NCBI GenBank assembly: GCA_023374025.1
Contig: SIJG01000229.1
Span: 22,562 to 86,561 of the forward strand
Length of the DNA stretch: 64,000 bases
DNA from: Heterodera schachtii
Taxonomy: Eukaryota > Nematoda > Chromadorea > Rhabditida > Heteroderidae
Reading direction: 5' to 3'
This document shows, piece by piece, positions 12,011 through 22,800 of this stretch. The notes beneath the pieces are model-generated. The model searched no databases and had not been told where the DNA came from. It saw only the letters and a list, made by a program, of their open reading frames with translations. The number at the start of each line of letters is the position of its first letter. Position 1 is the first letter of the stretch. The translations under genes and the position numbers were made by a program.

Positions 12011-12159
12011 CGCATAAATCGTCACTCTTATTGCTTCGAAATCTGTGAGTAACTTCTCCATGATACCTCCCGCTGTTGGCATTTGGTGACCTATTGTGCC
12101 GTTTAGTCCGTTGGTGCCTCCGTTTTTAATTATTTTGCCATTTTCATTTATTTAAAAAA

Positions 12160-12420
12160 AAATTAATCTTGCATAATAATCACTAATAAATGAAACATTT
12201 TAAATATATTTAGTCATTTTACATGATTGTTAAATTTCAAGTAAGTTTAAAATATTTTAAAACTCGTATGAATCTATCTAAGAAGAAACATACGGCATAA
12301 TATGATTATCATAATAGCAGATGAAAATTTCTAGAATATTTCATTTCTTAACAAAATTAAAACTGAATTGGAAATTTGGAAATCAAAATTTTTTAATTTA
12401 AGTGAATTAGTGGTTCAATG
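12160..12420 (+). repeat. Duplicated segment, copy 2 of 2
   Basis: Diverged copy of 10400-10600 with several insertions. It shares CACTAATAAATGAAA-like and CATAATAGCAGATGAAA sequence. Confidence 0.5.
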
Positions 12421-13127
12421 ATGATGATCAAAGTTTAAATATTTATGATTAATAAGACTGCACAAAATAGGAAATTTAGAAATAAGAATTATTTTAATTT
12501 ACTAATTTTATTTTTATATTTATACAATAAATTTTTAAAATAATTAATTTTAAATTTCTTAAAATTTCACTAATACTGAATAGAGATAATTTATATTTTA
12601 TTAAAATTCATAATACTATTTAAATTTCTTTATTATTAGACTGAGTTTGAAAAATTTTGGTTTTAGGCTTCTTTTATTATTTAATCTTATTGCATTGATT
12701 CTTAATTTTGCCGATGAAAATATTTATTTTAGTTTAAGTTCTATTCTTGGTGTGAGAATTCTTTAAGCTTTTTATTTAAGGACGAAATTATAGTATTACC
12801 AAATTATGTTCTTACTTTTATTTCTTATACCCAACTTAATAAATTTATCAAATTTTACTGCTATTATTATTAAATAAATTATATATTTTTGGCCTGTGAA
12901 TGGAAGTACTTTATAAATTACAAGTAAAATTTTGTTAATGACTTGCGATATTCTTATAGACAAAAGTTTTTATAATATTTTAATCTCTTAGATTTTTTGT
13001 GTTCCAAAAAGAAATTTTTATAATTATTCATTAGAAAATTTCAACAATTATAGTATTGGTTTCAATTTATCCTGATTTTATAATTTTTTTTACAAACAGT
13101 CACAATTCTTCATTTTATGTTTAATAA
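12421..13127. other. T-rich stretch, nothing recognised
   Basis: Low-complexity AT-rich DNA without a supportable open frame, repeat unit or splice-like island. Confidence 0.4.
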
Positions 13128-13285
13128 ATTTATTTTTATTTTCTGTTATTTCCCGCTTCTAAGTCAGTCAATCAGTTACGCCTAGGACACCGTAAACGCA
13201 TAGTCTTCCCCCAGCGAAACGACAATACTATTTTCTTTAACTTCGTCAATTATTGGAAAGTATAAATTCTTCTTTTTGTAATATG
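13128..13285 (+). repeat. GC-patch tandem duplicate, copy 1
   Basis: TTCTGTTATTTCCCGCT, CACCGTAAACGCA and CCCAGCGAAACGA recur at 13478-13635 with indels of 4-5 bp that would shift any frame. A protein-coding role is therefore unlikely; a non-coding RNA or mobile-element piece is possible. Confidence 0.6.
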
Positions 13286-13336
13286 CTATTTTTTAACTTT
13301 TATTGCTGATTTATTTAATGTTTATCTTAATTGTAG

Positions 13337-13375
13337 ATACACTTGGAGAAAGATTTTCATTGACTTTCTTTTCTT
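13337..13375 (+). CDS. Exon-like island, plus strand
   Basis: Acceptor TTTATCTTAATTGTAG, 39 nt open as YTWRKIFIDFLF, and donor GTAATA. It lies between the two copies of the 13.1/13.5-kb duplicate. Weak, and unrecognised. Confidence 0.2.
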
Positions 13376-13477
13376 GTAATAATTTTTTTCTATTATTTTC
13401 ATAAAATTTAATTTTAACAATAATTTAACAACAGCAAAAAGTTAAACTCCACCGCCGCATATGATCTTCATTGATTA

Positions 13478-13635
13478 ATTTGTTTTTATTTTCTGTTATT
13501 TCCCGCTCTGGGTCAGACAGTTACGCCTGGGAAGTTCACCGTAAACGCACAGTCTGCGCCCAGCGAAACGAAAATACTTTCTTTACTTCGTCATATTGAA
13601 AAGTATAAATTTTTATTGTTTTTAATATGCTATGA
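13478..13635 (+). repeat. GC-patch tandem duplicate, copy 2
   Basis: Second copy of 13128-13285. It keeps TTCTGTTATTTCCCGCT, CACCGTAAACGCA and CCCAGCGAAACGA, while the sequence between them differs by indels. Confidence 0.6.
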
Positions 13636-14324
13636 TCTTCATTAATTATTGAAAATAAATTAAATCATTTATATATTTTCCACGAGCAGACGCTCAAAAC
13701 TTGTTTAAATTAAATTTGATTCTAATTTTTAAATTAATTATGGAGCTTTATAAATTTATAAGGGTTTATAGGTTTTTTTATTAAGGGGTTTAACCTATTT
13801 TCAATTTAAAAACCTTTATTTTTAACAAAAAATTTCATGAGGCCTACTGTGACTATGCCACTTATATAAAGTCCAATCTAATTTTTCAATATTTAAATAT
13901 TATTAATGCCAACAATTCTGAAATATATATATATATTTTTATAATAATATATGTTTAAGTAAATTATTAATTTATAAATTTTTATTTATAAGCTTTAACG
14001 TTCGTTAATGATAAATATATTTAAAATTTTAATCTACACCAAAATAAGCATCTTCTCAATAATATTATTTATTATATTTCGGTTGACAAATTGCATTATT
14101 TTGTGTATAACTGTTGCATTAGTTTGTTTTTTTACATGAGTTTTGCATCAGAATGTTTAAATATTGGTGCCCTCTCACCTTGGTAAATTAACTTTAAAAC
14201 TTTTTATTAAATATATTTATATTCCTTATGAAACTAAATGTTTTTTTCTGTAACTTTTATTTATTATTTCTTTTTTAACATTGAACGTTTCCTTTTTCCG
14301 ACATTTTATGTTATTTTATTTCAG

Positions 14325-14444
14325 TTGCTGTCTGTCACCACCGAAATTTATTTGAAAATTTATGTGTCAAAAATTTATAGAAATGTAAAATTAAATACCG
14401 CTAACAAACTAGAGAATAAGGTGGTCAATAAACAAGTTGAATAA
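14325..14444 (+). CDS. Candidate terminal exon, 39 codons
   Basis: A textbook acceptor (TTATGTTATTTTATTTCAG) is followed by 39 open codons to a TAA. The start reads LLSVTTEIYLKIYVSKIYRN and the end ENKVVNKQVE, a Lys/Asn-rich tail. An ATG exists upstream at 14238 in the same frame, but the stretch between is T-rich intron-like sequence coding mainly Phe/Tyr, so I start at the acceptor. A donor-like GTGGTC after AATAAG is an alternative end. Family unknown. Confidence 0.35.
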   Translation: MLSVTTEIYLKIYVSKIYRNVKLNTANKLENKVVNKQVE

Positions 14445-14980
14445 CGATTTTGGCATATATATATTATATCGACAAGGTGTTTCGTTGGCAAAAGGATATC
14501 TCAAGTTGGGGAATAGGTAGGGGGCTGAAATTCTGGGAAAACTATAGAGAAAAATTCAGCGCAGCCAACTGAGTACCAGGGATAGATTTCTTACTTTTTC
14601 GTGCGTTTGAGGGCCCGTAACTTTTTTTCTAAAACTCGAACCTAAAAATGCCCGCTTTGAGGGCCCCAAGTTGAAATGTTGAGTAAAAGTCAAAAAAAAA
14701 TTCCAGGCCTCTATCTCTTTTGTCCCTTATTTATGTAGCAAACATCATGATTATAGCAACAATGGTCAACTATATTTAAAAAATTAAAAAATATTATTCT
14801 TTTTATAACCTTGTTTAAAATTACAAAACCATATCACAGGCGCTATCAAACAAGAATCAATTAAGGAAGTTCCACAATACGTACCACAATATTTTTTTGC
14901 AATTTTAAAGGGAAAATTTGGTTATATATGATATCTATTACATAAACGGAAAAAATAAAATCAATTTATGTTTTTGGTCG

Positions 14981-15484
14981 CTAGATGAGTTCGAAATGTT
15001 GGTCATGAAAATATACGAATATCGATGGTGAAGATACCTTTTGACTTATGCTCGAAAGCTAAAATTTTTCTAATAAAATGATATTTTTGGGCAACCTGAC
15101 CGAGGTTTCCAGATCGGGTGAATACAACTGCCAGCGATAAACATCTCTTTTAACAGCCTCGCATATAATAACATTTATCCGAAACATTTTGCTGACTGAT
15201 ATTAGGTCTAAATTGCTCATCCATTTATAAGTTTCATGGCCGCCTGCAGCAGGTGAAAATTTATTGTCAAATTTGGAAAAACACTGTGAAACTTCAGCAT
15301 TTTCTATGTCTTCTTGAATTCCATCTGATTTTCGTTTGTTTTTAATTTTTGAGATGTGTCTGTGCAGCGTTCTTAAGCTTATTTCAATTCCATTTTCATC
15401 CAGTTTTTCCAGCAAATCTCCTCGTGTTTTTATTTCTTTTTTAAGGTATTGGTCAACTAAATTTTTGGCAGCATTGTTTGACAT
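14981..15484 (-). pseudogene. OTU-like protease remnant (mobile-element type)
   Basis: The minus strand is open for 141 codons from ATG at 15484 to TAG at 15059, then stays in frame for 25 more codons to 14981. Near residues 83-140 are KWMSNLDLISVSKMF and INVIICEAVKR, resembling the strand-helix core of OTU-fold cysteine proteases. After the TAG the frame reads IFVYFHDQHFELI, resembling the C-terminal strand with the catalytic histidine. The N-terminal 50 residues are charged and helix-like (KTRGDLLEKLDENGIEISL). The cysteine box (DGxC) is not visible, so the enzyme would be inactive. OTU domains of this kind are known in transposon-borne proteins. Family call is by eye. Confidence 0.4.
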
Positions 15485-15549
15485 GAATTTTTCAAAAGTG
15501 ATTCCATAGTTAATTTTAGTTTGTATAATAATATTTATATTATATTAAA

Positions 15550-15690
15550 ATGGCACATTTAGGAAACGCGCTGGCGCTTTTAGGAAACGCGCATGGTGGC
15601 GGGTGCGCTAGAAACCCATTTGGCACTTTTAGGAAACGCGCTGACAGCCATTTTGGCCCATTTAGGAAACGCGCCAGCACGTTATTTTTT
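15550..15690 (+). repeat. TTTAGGAAACGCG tandem motif array
   Basis: The motif TTTAGGAAACGCG occurs four times with spacers containing GCGCTGGCGC, GGTGGCGGGTGCG and CCATTTTGGC. It sits just upstream (minus sense) of the OTU-like pseudogene and could be a terminal or promoter region of the element that carried it. No inverted partner found on the left. Confidence 0.55.
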
Positions 15691-16195
15691 TATTCATAAG
15701 TTGCTTAATTCCTCAACCATTTTTCTTTATTTACATAAGAATCATAGTAAAGAAAATTTCGATAGATAAATTTTTTCATGAGATAAGAAAGCGCCCAATG
15801 GCAATCTTTTTTTTTTGCCATGAGGGTATTTGTTCTTTTCCGTCATTTTTAATATTTTGCTAGTACATCATTATTTATTTTTGTTTGAAAATAAATGTTT
15901 TTTTATAAAACTTTCATTTTTTTTTATTAATCTAAAAATAAATAATCGTATAATTGTTTGTAATCTCTTGATTTTTAAAATAAATTTATTAGAGTTTTCA
16001 TTTACTACGTTTTTATGTTTAATTAAACATATAAAAATGTGATATTGCTTACGTACACTTCCTGAGATATATATTAAATACTGGTAAAAATAATTTTTTA
16101 GCTTGTTTTCAAGCTTCTAGGATGAAATTCTAAATCCATATTTTCAATATTTAGCAATATGTCAATATTTTAGCATTATGTCCGTACAAAAAAAG

Positions 16196-16276
16196 TCCAC
16201 TTTCTCTCTCTCGCTCTCTCTCTCTTTATCTTATTCTCCCTCTGTCTCATATTATTTCCACCCCCCCCCCCCCCCT
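16196..16276 (+). repeat. CT-rich microsatellite followed by poly-C
   Basis: CTCTCTCGCTCTCTCTCTCT-type repeat, then CCCTCTGTCTC, then an uninterrupted run of about 16 C. A G-rich complementary strand of this length could fold or slip. Confidence 0.85.
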
Positions 16277-16556
16277 CTCCTTTTTTGAAAGCATTTGTTA
16301 AGCGAAAAACTTTCACGATTGGAGATGTCCACTCCTTTTAAAAAAGTTATTCATAAATCTTTATAAATTCATAAGTTTTTTGGGCTAATTCCTTTCAATA
16401 TTTTTATAAAAAATTGTTTTTTTATTTAATGTAAACATAGTCTTAATGTTTTACATATTTGTTTGATTAAGACAACTGCTGTCCTTATTTTTTATAAAAT
16501 AATTTTTTCAAGATGAATTTTAAAATGAAAAATATGATAATCAATTATTTTATGTA

Positions 16557-16628
16557 GGAAAATGTTTTTTCATTGCCCTTGTTAATGGAGGATCAATGAA
16601 ATCCATGTCTCCGACTTTGATTTAAGTT
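16557..16628 (+). CDS. Exon-like island ending in a stop
   Basis: After TTTTATGTAG the + strand is open in one frame, including KCFFIALVNGGSMKSMSPTL, to a TAA. A second frame is also open for 13 codons. No family recognised. Confidence 0.2.
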
Positions 16629-16832
16629 TATAATAATTTTATCTCAACATAAGGTTGCGAAAAAATGCATTTGCTCTTGGCCATAATTTTTAACTGGTAA
16701 TTAAATAAATTTTAATTTTTAATTTGTTTTTCATCATGAAATATGAGTGTTTTAGGTATTTAACAACATTAATTTATAAATCGTTGCAATTTTTGCTTTT
16801 TGCTTCCTTTATACGTCCCACGTCTTCTGCAG

Positions 16833-16849
16833 GAAGAAACACTCTTAGG
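16833..16849 (+). CDS. 17-nt micro-exon candidate
   Basis: GAAGAAACACTCTTAGG lies between a pyrimidine-rich acceptor (CGTCCCACGTCTTCTGCAG) and a donor GTAAAGTG. Too short to judge by frame; the splice-site pair is the only evidence. Confidence 0.2.
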
Positions 16850-17556
16850 GTAAAGTGAGACATTTCTCAATAAATTTAAATAATTATATGGAATAAGGTA
16901 AAGTCTCTTACAATTATAATAGAATAAAAATTGAATCTATTTAGTTTTAATTTATTGACGTTCCTTTATTTATTAAGTTCTTTTGCCTTCATTTATTTCT
17001 TTATTTTTATCAATATATATGTTTTCTAAGCGCTATTTTTGATTTAAATTGATTGTTGTTGTTTTTTAAAAGTTTTAATTAATTGAAGTTGTCTTAAAAA
17101 TCAAATTATGTTCATTTATCGAAATGAATAGTTTTTCATATTATTTTTCATTAAATCAATAAGTCATGAAATTAGAGATTTAACAATTTTTATTCCTCAT
17201 TATATTGTTACCAGATGGAATATCTATGATGGAAATGAATTTTATCATATGTCTTTATAAGTATATAGAAAACTATGCATATTCTCTAATGAAATTTGTT
17301 GTTATAGAAATGAATTTATGCTTTTTTACAATTTCATATTAATATATTATAATTTTGTTTTATTACTAAAATATTATTACAAATTCATTTTTTTAATTTG
17401 AATTTTATATGTTTAGCATGAAAATTCAAAGTAAAGGAATTTTAATTATACTATTTTAATAAAACAATTTCTAGATGCTATCATGTGTTTTTGTGTGTTT
17501 TACCTTTGTATTTTCATTTTTTACTATTAATTCACCAAATATTCTCATTATTCCAG

Positions 17557-17586
17557 TATGCACCAGAATAAATTCTGAAAATTCTG
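17557..17586 (+). CDS. 30-nt micro-exon candidate
   Basis: Acceptor ATATTCTCATTATTCCAG and donor GTAAACTTC flank 30 nt, open as CTRINSENS in one frame. Like other islands in this T-rich block it is on +. Not phase-compatible with the 17-nt candidate at 16833, so these two need not belong together. Confidence 0.2.
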
Positions 17587-18273
17587 GTAAACTTCAGAAT
17601 GGTAAAACCTTAAAAAATAGATCAATCATAATATTTTAAACAGATTTTTATTGAAAGTTGGTTATTTTTAGTTCAAATTTTGAAAATTTTAGAGGTATTT
17701 TAAGTAACAAATGTACTGAAAATGGAGGAACAATTAAATAATAAACAGCCAAAGCAATAAATTGGAGCCCTGTTTTAATGCTTTTTGTTCATTAAAATTT
17801 AATAAAAGTAAATTTTATCAAATTTTTAATTAATTTGCCAGAGCAATATAAAAATTAAATAAATTATAAAAATGAATGAAAAAGTATTAAGCTAGTTATC
17901 ATTTTAAAATTTTTTAAATAAAACATAAATTTTGGTAAATTCTTTAATTTTTATAGATTAAACATTTATTAAAAAAATGTTTGTAACATTATTAGATTGT
18001 GTATGAGTTTAATTGCAATTTTTTAAGAATAATGTGCCATTTTAGGGGAAAAATGGTCACAGTTTTGTTTTACATTGTGTATTTAAATATTTCTATTATA
18101 TAAAATTTGTATTCTTCTCTCTTTTTAGCGTTTATTTATTATTTTTCTTAATCTTTTACGGATTAAATTGGATAATAGCAATATTTCTTTTTACAATTTT
18201 AAATTCTTAATTTTTTATCTTCATTTGATGAGTCATTATTTAACGATAAAGTTGTTATATTTTATATTTTTAG

Positions 18274-18372
18274 GAGTCCAAGTCACCCATTAATTATTTT
18301 AAGGATATGATTTTAGATTTCATGCTAAACTCCAAGAAAACCCACAACAATCAAATTGTTCTTTGTCAATAA
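18274..18372 (+). CDS. Candidate last exon, stop overlapping AATAAA
   Basis: After TATATTTTTAG, 32 codons are open on +, beginning ESKSPINYFKDMILDFMLNS and ending NNQIVLCQ with TAA. The stop overlaps a canonical AATAAA (18368-18373), so cleavage would follow within a short 3' UTR. An equal arrangement occurs at 53117-53153. Product unknown. Codon use includes TCC, CCC, CTA and GTT, against a background of almost pure A/T. Confidence 0.35.
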   Translation, partial: ESKSPINYFKDMILDFMLNSKKTHNNQIVLCQ

Positions 18373-18672
18373 AATATACATTTCAATTTCAATTTAAATT
18401 TGGGTTTAATTTTATAAAATAATCAATTAACAGACTCTTTTTTATTAAAAAAATATAAAATCGTAATTTTGGAAATGATTAAAGAAGTCACTTATATTTA
18501 TGTATGAAAAATTTTCATAAACTGATTTTTTTCTGAATTTTGCACTTATATTTTTATTTAAACCAAATATAAATTTAAATCAATGCTCTAAACTTAAAAA
18601 TAATTTTCAACAACAACTAGTTAAATTAATTATTATTCATATAATTTGAAATATTTTAAAGGGTAGATTTGA

Positions 18673-18927
18673 TTAGTTTTCATGTTTTTCTGTGAAATTT
18701 GTCCATGAAAATGTTTTCGATAGTTCTAAATATTTTTGCAACTTAAAGTTCCCAAAACATAAACTGATTATTAGTAGAACATTCATTAATAGAATGGAGT
18801 TTATTGAAAAATAATTAATAATATTCACCGACAATTGCAGACATAATAAATCTTTATCTCTTAAATTTGGGTCAAAATCGCAAAACTTTCTCTTTTTTTG
18901 GTGTAAGTCTGATGACAAATTATACAC
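18673..18927 (-). CDS. 84-codon minus-strand open frame, unrecognised
   Basis: One of the longer open frames in the window: ATG at 18927, early KKRKFCDFDPNLRDKDLLCL, then a hydrophobic stretch around residues 33-60, ending WTNFTEKHEN. The + strand over 18841-18902 is also open, with an acceptor (CACCGACAATTGCAG) and a donor (GTAAGTC), reading HNKSLSLKFGSKSQNF. At most one is real. The long frame is favoured by length, the short one by splice motifs. Confidence 0.25.
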   Translation of the reverse strand: MYNLSSDLHQKKRKFCDFDPNLRDKDLLCLQLSVNIINYFSINSILLMNVLLIISLCFGNFKLQKYLELSKTFSWTNFTEKHEN

Positions 18928-18944
18928 AAATTTTTAAAAATTTC

Positions 18945-18970
18945 GCCGGCGGCGCTAATCAGCACTGCCG
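18945..18970 (+). repeat. GC-rich dyad module, diverged copy
   Basis: CGCCGGCGGCGCTAATCAG followed by CACTGCCGG, the same module as 11081-11104 with substitutions in the loop. Another GC patch (CCCGGCGGGCGCCCGG) lies near 19141. Confidence 0.6.
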
Positions 18971-20045
18971 GACCCCACCTTATGCCCTAAATCTTTTATA
19001 AAAAATGCGCCGTAAAAAAGGTTTTGAAAACAAAAAAAGGTCGATTTACATGGCTTGATATAATCCTAAGTCTAAATATAAATTGTAAAATTTTATCGAA
19101 TTTTTAATCAAAGTTTCAAAAAATTTGATAAAAGTCCGGTCCCGGCGGGCGCCCGGTCAAAATTTATTTTAGATTTATCTTTCTCTTTATAAGCGCTAAT
19201 TACAGGAATTTTAGTTGCAATTTTATTTTTGCAATTATTTTATTTAATTTACATTTCTTTTATTTACCAGTGCCCGCCATTTGGACTTAAATCTATTTAA
19301 GATTAAAAAAAACAATAGATGATCTGTGAGAAGGAACTCTTTTCTTGATTTAATTTTTTGATGATTGTGTTCATTAGATTAATTTTGGGTTTTTACCAAA
19401 ATACGGATTTTTTCATCTATAATATTTTAAAATAAAGTAAATTTTTATTTAAATTTCTTAGAAAATTTAATTATTTTCTTCGCCGTTACCTCCCATTTTT
19501 ATTTTGAATAAACAAATCCATCACATATTGTTAACTTTCCTTATTATATATTTAATTACTCTAATTTATTTTATCGTCGAAATAATTAATTTTTTGTCGT
19601 AAAAATTAATATTATAATTCTCACATGAAAGATCTTGCTTTCTACTAATTTTTAGTTTAATGAATTATTTGAGACATAGTTTTAAATTTCAATATGTTTC
19701 AAATGTAATTGAATTGTTCTTGCTAAATTATATTTAAGCAAATTCAAACTAGTTTTCTCAATTCCTCTCTCATGTCCAATAGTACGACACAAAAAATAGC
19801 ATCCATGAATAGCAATTTATTTTAAATTATTTGTTTTCATTCAAACTAAATGATATAGTTTAAAATAAATTTTAAAGAAAGCACAGTTGAATGTTTTTTC
19901 CTTTGCATGTTCCATGTTGAATATGAGAGCATAAAGAGCCGATTCATACCCTATTATATAAATTTAGTTTTAGTTATTCTTGCGAAAAGAACTTTTATTA
20001 TTTTAAGTGTTTTTTACCTCAATATATATAAGTAAATTTATTTAG

Positions 20046-20462
20046 ATGATTTTTTTATATTACATAAATAGCTCATTTTATAACTTGAAATCAATTTATT
20101 ATATACGATATAATTTTGGTTCTTTTTTCAAAGATCTATGTTATTTGTCGCATGCTTTCACTAAAAATTCTTTGCTTTCGGAGGTTAATAATTTTTTTTA
20201 TTTTAATATTTATAAATCTTGTTGTTTAATACATTCTTCTAGAAGCCACATTTATGCCTGTTGTGTGTCCGTCCATCCAGAGTGGGACGGGATTCCTGGG
20301 CGTAATCAACCCATGGAGCCCCTCCTTCGGGAATATATGGAAACCCTAAGCTCCCCAATTATTCCCCCATTTCTAATTGGCTCCCAGCGTCCCAATAGGC
20401 CCTTTAGCCAGCACCCCGTTGCGGGACGACGCGCTTCTCTAAATATATTTAATCAACATTAA
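20046..20462 (+). CDS. 138-codon open frame; GC-rich 3' half, unrecognised
   Basis: The 5' part (to about 20230) is T-rich and codes mostly Phe/Tyr/Asn, so the formal ATG at 20046 is doubtful. From about 20240 base composition jumps to roughly half G+C and reads HIYACCVSVHPEWDGIPGRN, then QPMEPLLREYM and PVAGRRASLNIF. This second part, some 70 codons, is one of the most GC-rich patches outside the retroelements. It could be a transferred or recently inserted fragment, an exon, or part of a non-coding RNA. No domain recognised. Confidence 0.3.
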   Translation: MIFLYYINSSFYNLKSIYYIRYNFGSFFKDLCYLSHAFTKNSLLSEVNNFFYFNIYKSCCLIHSSRSHIYACCVSVHPEWDGIPGRNQPMEPLLREYMETLSSPIIPPFLIGSQRPNRPFSQHPVAGRRASLNIFNQH

Positions 20463-20971
20463 ACTTGTTTTTGTTTTTCTCAATTTGAGTTCCTTAATTT
20501 CATAATGTAAAAATAATAAACCCATTTTTTTAATTTGAAGCCATTTTCGTGACATCAATTATTTATTTCAACATCTCATCTGTTATTTGTTTGAAGTTTA
20601 GGAGTTTTAATTAAAAAAAACTCATTTAATGAACATTATTATAAGTTTTAATTTTATTTGAAGAAAGTAGCACTTTAGTTACAAAAAATACATTAAAGTA
20701 AATTTGGCTTATTGTTATAATATTTATTAAGCATTATAAAAACTCTTTATAATAATTTTTGGTAAAGGTTTAGAAATTCAAAGTTAGGTTCTTGCATGTA
20801 TAATAAAAAAAAATTTTTTCTGTTCCATTATGGCTCCTCTGACCTATCTCTTTGTCATACAATAAAGCATAATTTGCGAAAGAAAAAAGCCATTATCACT
20901 AATTATAATTTTGAAACTTTTTGTTATTAAGAGCATTCTATTTGGCTACTTCGTTTGCTTTTCCTTTACAG

Positions 20972-21056
20972 CCTCCAGTATTTGGAACCGCTTTCTTGGC
21001 TAACTATATTTTCAAATGATATGCCTTCTAAATTTTATCATTTTTCTTCTTTTTAA
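20972..21056 (+). CDS. Exon-like island, plus strand
   Basis: The acceptor GTTTGCTTTTCCTTTACAG is among the best in the window. One frame is open for 27 codons (starts LQYLEPLSWLTIFSNDMPSK, ends FYHFSSF), another for 15 (PPVFGTAFLANYIFK). The frame cannot be fixed without neighbours. It lies shortly before the ATG-bearing exon at 21075. Confidence 0.3.
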
Positions 21057-21074
21057 CAATAAATAAAAGTGCAG

Positions 21075-21104
21075 ACACCGCCATGGATTGTTTTAAAATA
21101 TTTC
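21075..21104 (+). CDS. 30-nt exon with start codon, paralogue at 38565
   Basis: AAATAAAAGTGCAG precedes ACACCGCCATGG, a good initiation context, and the frame runs MDCFKIF to a donor GTAAAAAAC. The minus strand at 38565-38594 carries a paralogue of equal length, with both splice sites and the same frame (INCFKMF), but its ATG is ATA. Substitutions between the two are conservative in this frame. Supports a first coding exon; product unknown. Confidence 0.4.
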
Positions 21105-22630
21105 GTAAAAAACATATAATTTTTTAAATAGCATTCTTCTATTTTGGAAAAAAATGCTATTTATTTCAAAATGTCTTATGTCAATAGCATTATATTTTTT
21201 CTTTATATTTTATCATTAAAGCTATTAAATCTTTAAGTGAATAACATTTCATATTTCATAGAAATAAATCTAAACATAAATTGTTTGTTAAAATTGATTT
21301 TATCTTTGGCCTTTAATTTTTTATAGTTTTAACTGCTGGTTTCTCTTTTCGACACTATGTGAGACCAGAATTATTCTTGGTCGTCATATTCAAGGGTTAT
21401 GGAGCAAAAAAGTCCACTCTTTCATTGGAAAAAAACTAATCCATTTGAATTAATTTGGAAATTATATTGCAAATTTTCAATTAATTTTATTATTTTTGCA
21501 TCTACAATTTACTTTATCCGTTTTAAATTATTATTTTTATCTTTTTTTGAAATAAAAATATATGTATCAATTTTCATTTCAGTTTGAACTTAGATTTCAA
21601 ATAATTAGTAGTTTCTAAGTAAAAAATTTTGTTTTATATATTTTTTTTCAATAAATTATTTATAATAATTTGAAATAATTTTTTATTAAATCTCATATTA
21701 AAAACTTGATTAATGTTTTAATATTTAGTAAATTATAAAAGAATTATTTAAAATATTTATTTATGTGAAATAATATTGAATTTGTTTTTTAACTCTAAGC
21801 TATGGCATTTCTTGAAATATATTTCTCATTAATAAAGATTGTTTTTTAGCCATTCACTAATTAGTTCTTTATAAGTATTTAATTGCAGTTAGTTTTTGAT
21901 CAATAATATAATTCTTTTTATATTATGCAAAATAATTTACCAAGATAATTTATAATTGTTTTCCTTATGTTTCAATTACATAAAAATGATAACGATGTCT
22001 ATCTCGTCGACTAGTAGACTCAGTCGAGCTTTTAATCTTTCACTATGAAATTGCCGATAAATTTTCTTTCAAATATTTCGTGTATTTTTAACATTTTTAA
22101 TTTGAAGCTAAATTTTATAACTTTTAAGTGCTACTTTTGCGTTCCAATTTTTAGAGTCTATTTTAATTTTCCAATGGATCGCGTCTATTATTTTAAAAAT
22201 TAACCTCCGAATTTTTGATAGCTTTTTCTAAACATTTTTTTTTGAATTTCTCAAAGGATCTTTTTATATTTTGTGTTTTATTCTTTTTATAGGTTTTTTA
22301 TAAATAATTATTTGTGAATTTTAATTTAAATGTTTTTCTCTTTAAATTAATTCTCTTTTTATTTATGAAAATAATTGTCGAGATAATTTTATATTTTGCT
22401 TTTATTATTTATATATATAAATTGGTCAATTTTTTTATTCAACGATAATGCCTTCTTCAAAAATTGACAATAATTATTTTTCTCATATTCAAAAATTTAT
22501 TAAAAGAAATCTTCATTTTTAAATGTTAATAAATTTTTGAAATACTGTTATAAAAAGTTGATTTTTAAATTTAGTATTTTTATATAGACAAATTTAAAAT
22601 TTTTTTTATTTCCTTGGGATTAGCTTAAAA
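21105..22630. other. T-rich stretch with weak islands
   Basis: An island around 21365-21470 is open on + (WSSYSRVMEQKSPLFHWKK) after the sequence GTGAGACCAG. A short ORF at 21995 reads MSISSTSRLSRAFNLSL. Neither has a convincing splice-site pair. The rest is low-complexity T-rich DNA. Confidence 0.25.
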
Positions 22631-22800
22631 ATGGAGTTTAATTATTTTGCTCAAGTATTGCTTCCTCTCGCAAATACCAATTCCTCAATATGTGTCCGAT
22701 GGAGAGCACTCGACAAATACGGCATTAAGCATATTTCATAAGACATCTCATCACATGCACGTTGTGGTGATATTGTGCCAATTTACGACAACCATGGCAA
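22631..22800 (+). pseudogene. Unrecognised coding remnant with one in-frame stop
   Basis: From ATG at 22631 the + strand reads 36 codons (MEFNYFAQVLLPLANTNSSI, then CVRWRALDKYGIKHIS) to TAA at 22739. The same frame continues with DISSHARCGDIVPIYDNHGK to the next stop. Length, codon use and composition say this was protein-coding and has one nonsense change, or that a short intron is missed. No family recognised. Confidence 0.4.

Larger units (their letters stand above)
10803..12118 (-). pseudogene. Minus-strand open frame split by a hAT MITE
   Basis: If the MITE (10842-12002) and one copy of its 8-bp duplication are ignored, the minus strand is open for some 50 codons from about 12118, through TAGGIMEKLLTDFEAIRVTI, to a stop near 10805 after ISHRQTAET. 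The island is GC-richer than its flanks. The paralogue near 24380-24440 keeps only the 3' part (HRQTAAT then a stop). On + the same stretch also reads M(F/L)PPFDDVRWYQPHKS, so strand is not certain. No family recognised; a broken exon is the likeliest reading. Confidence 0.35.
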
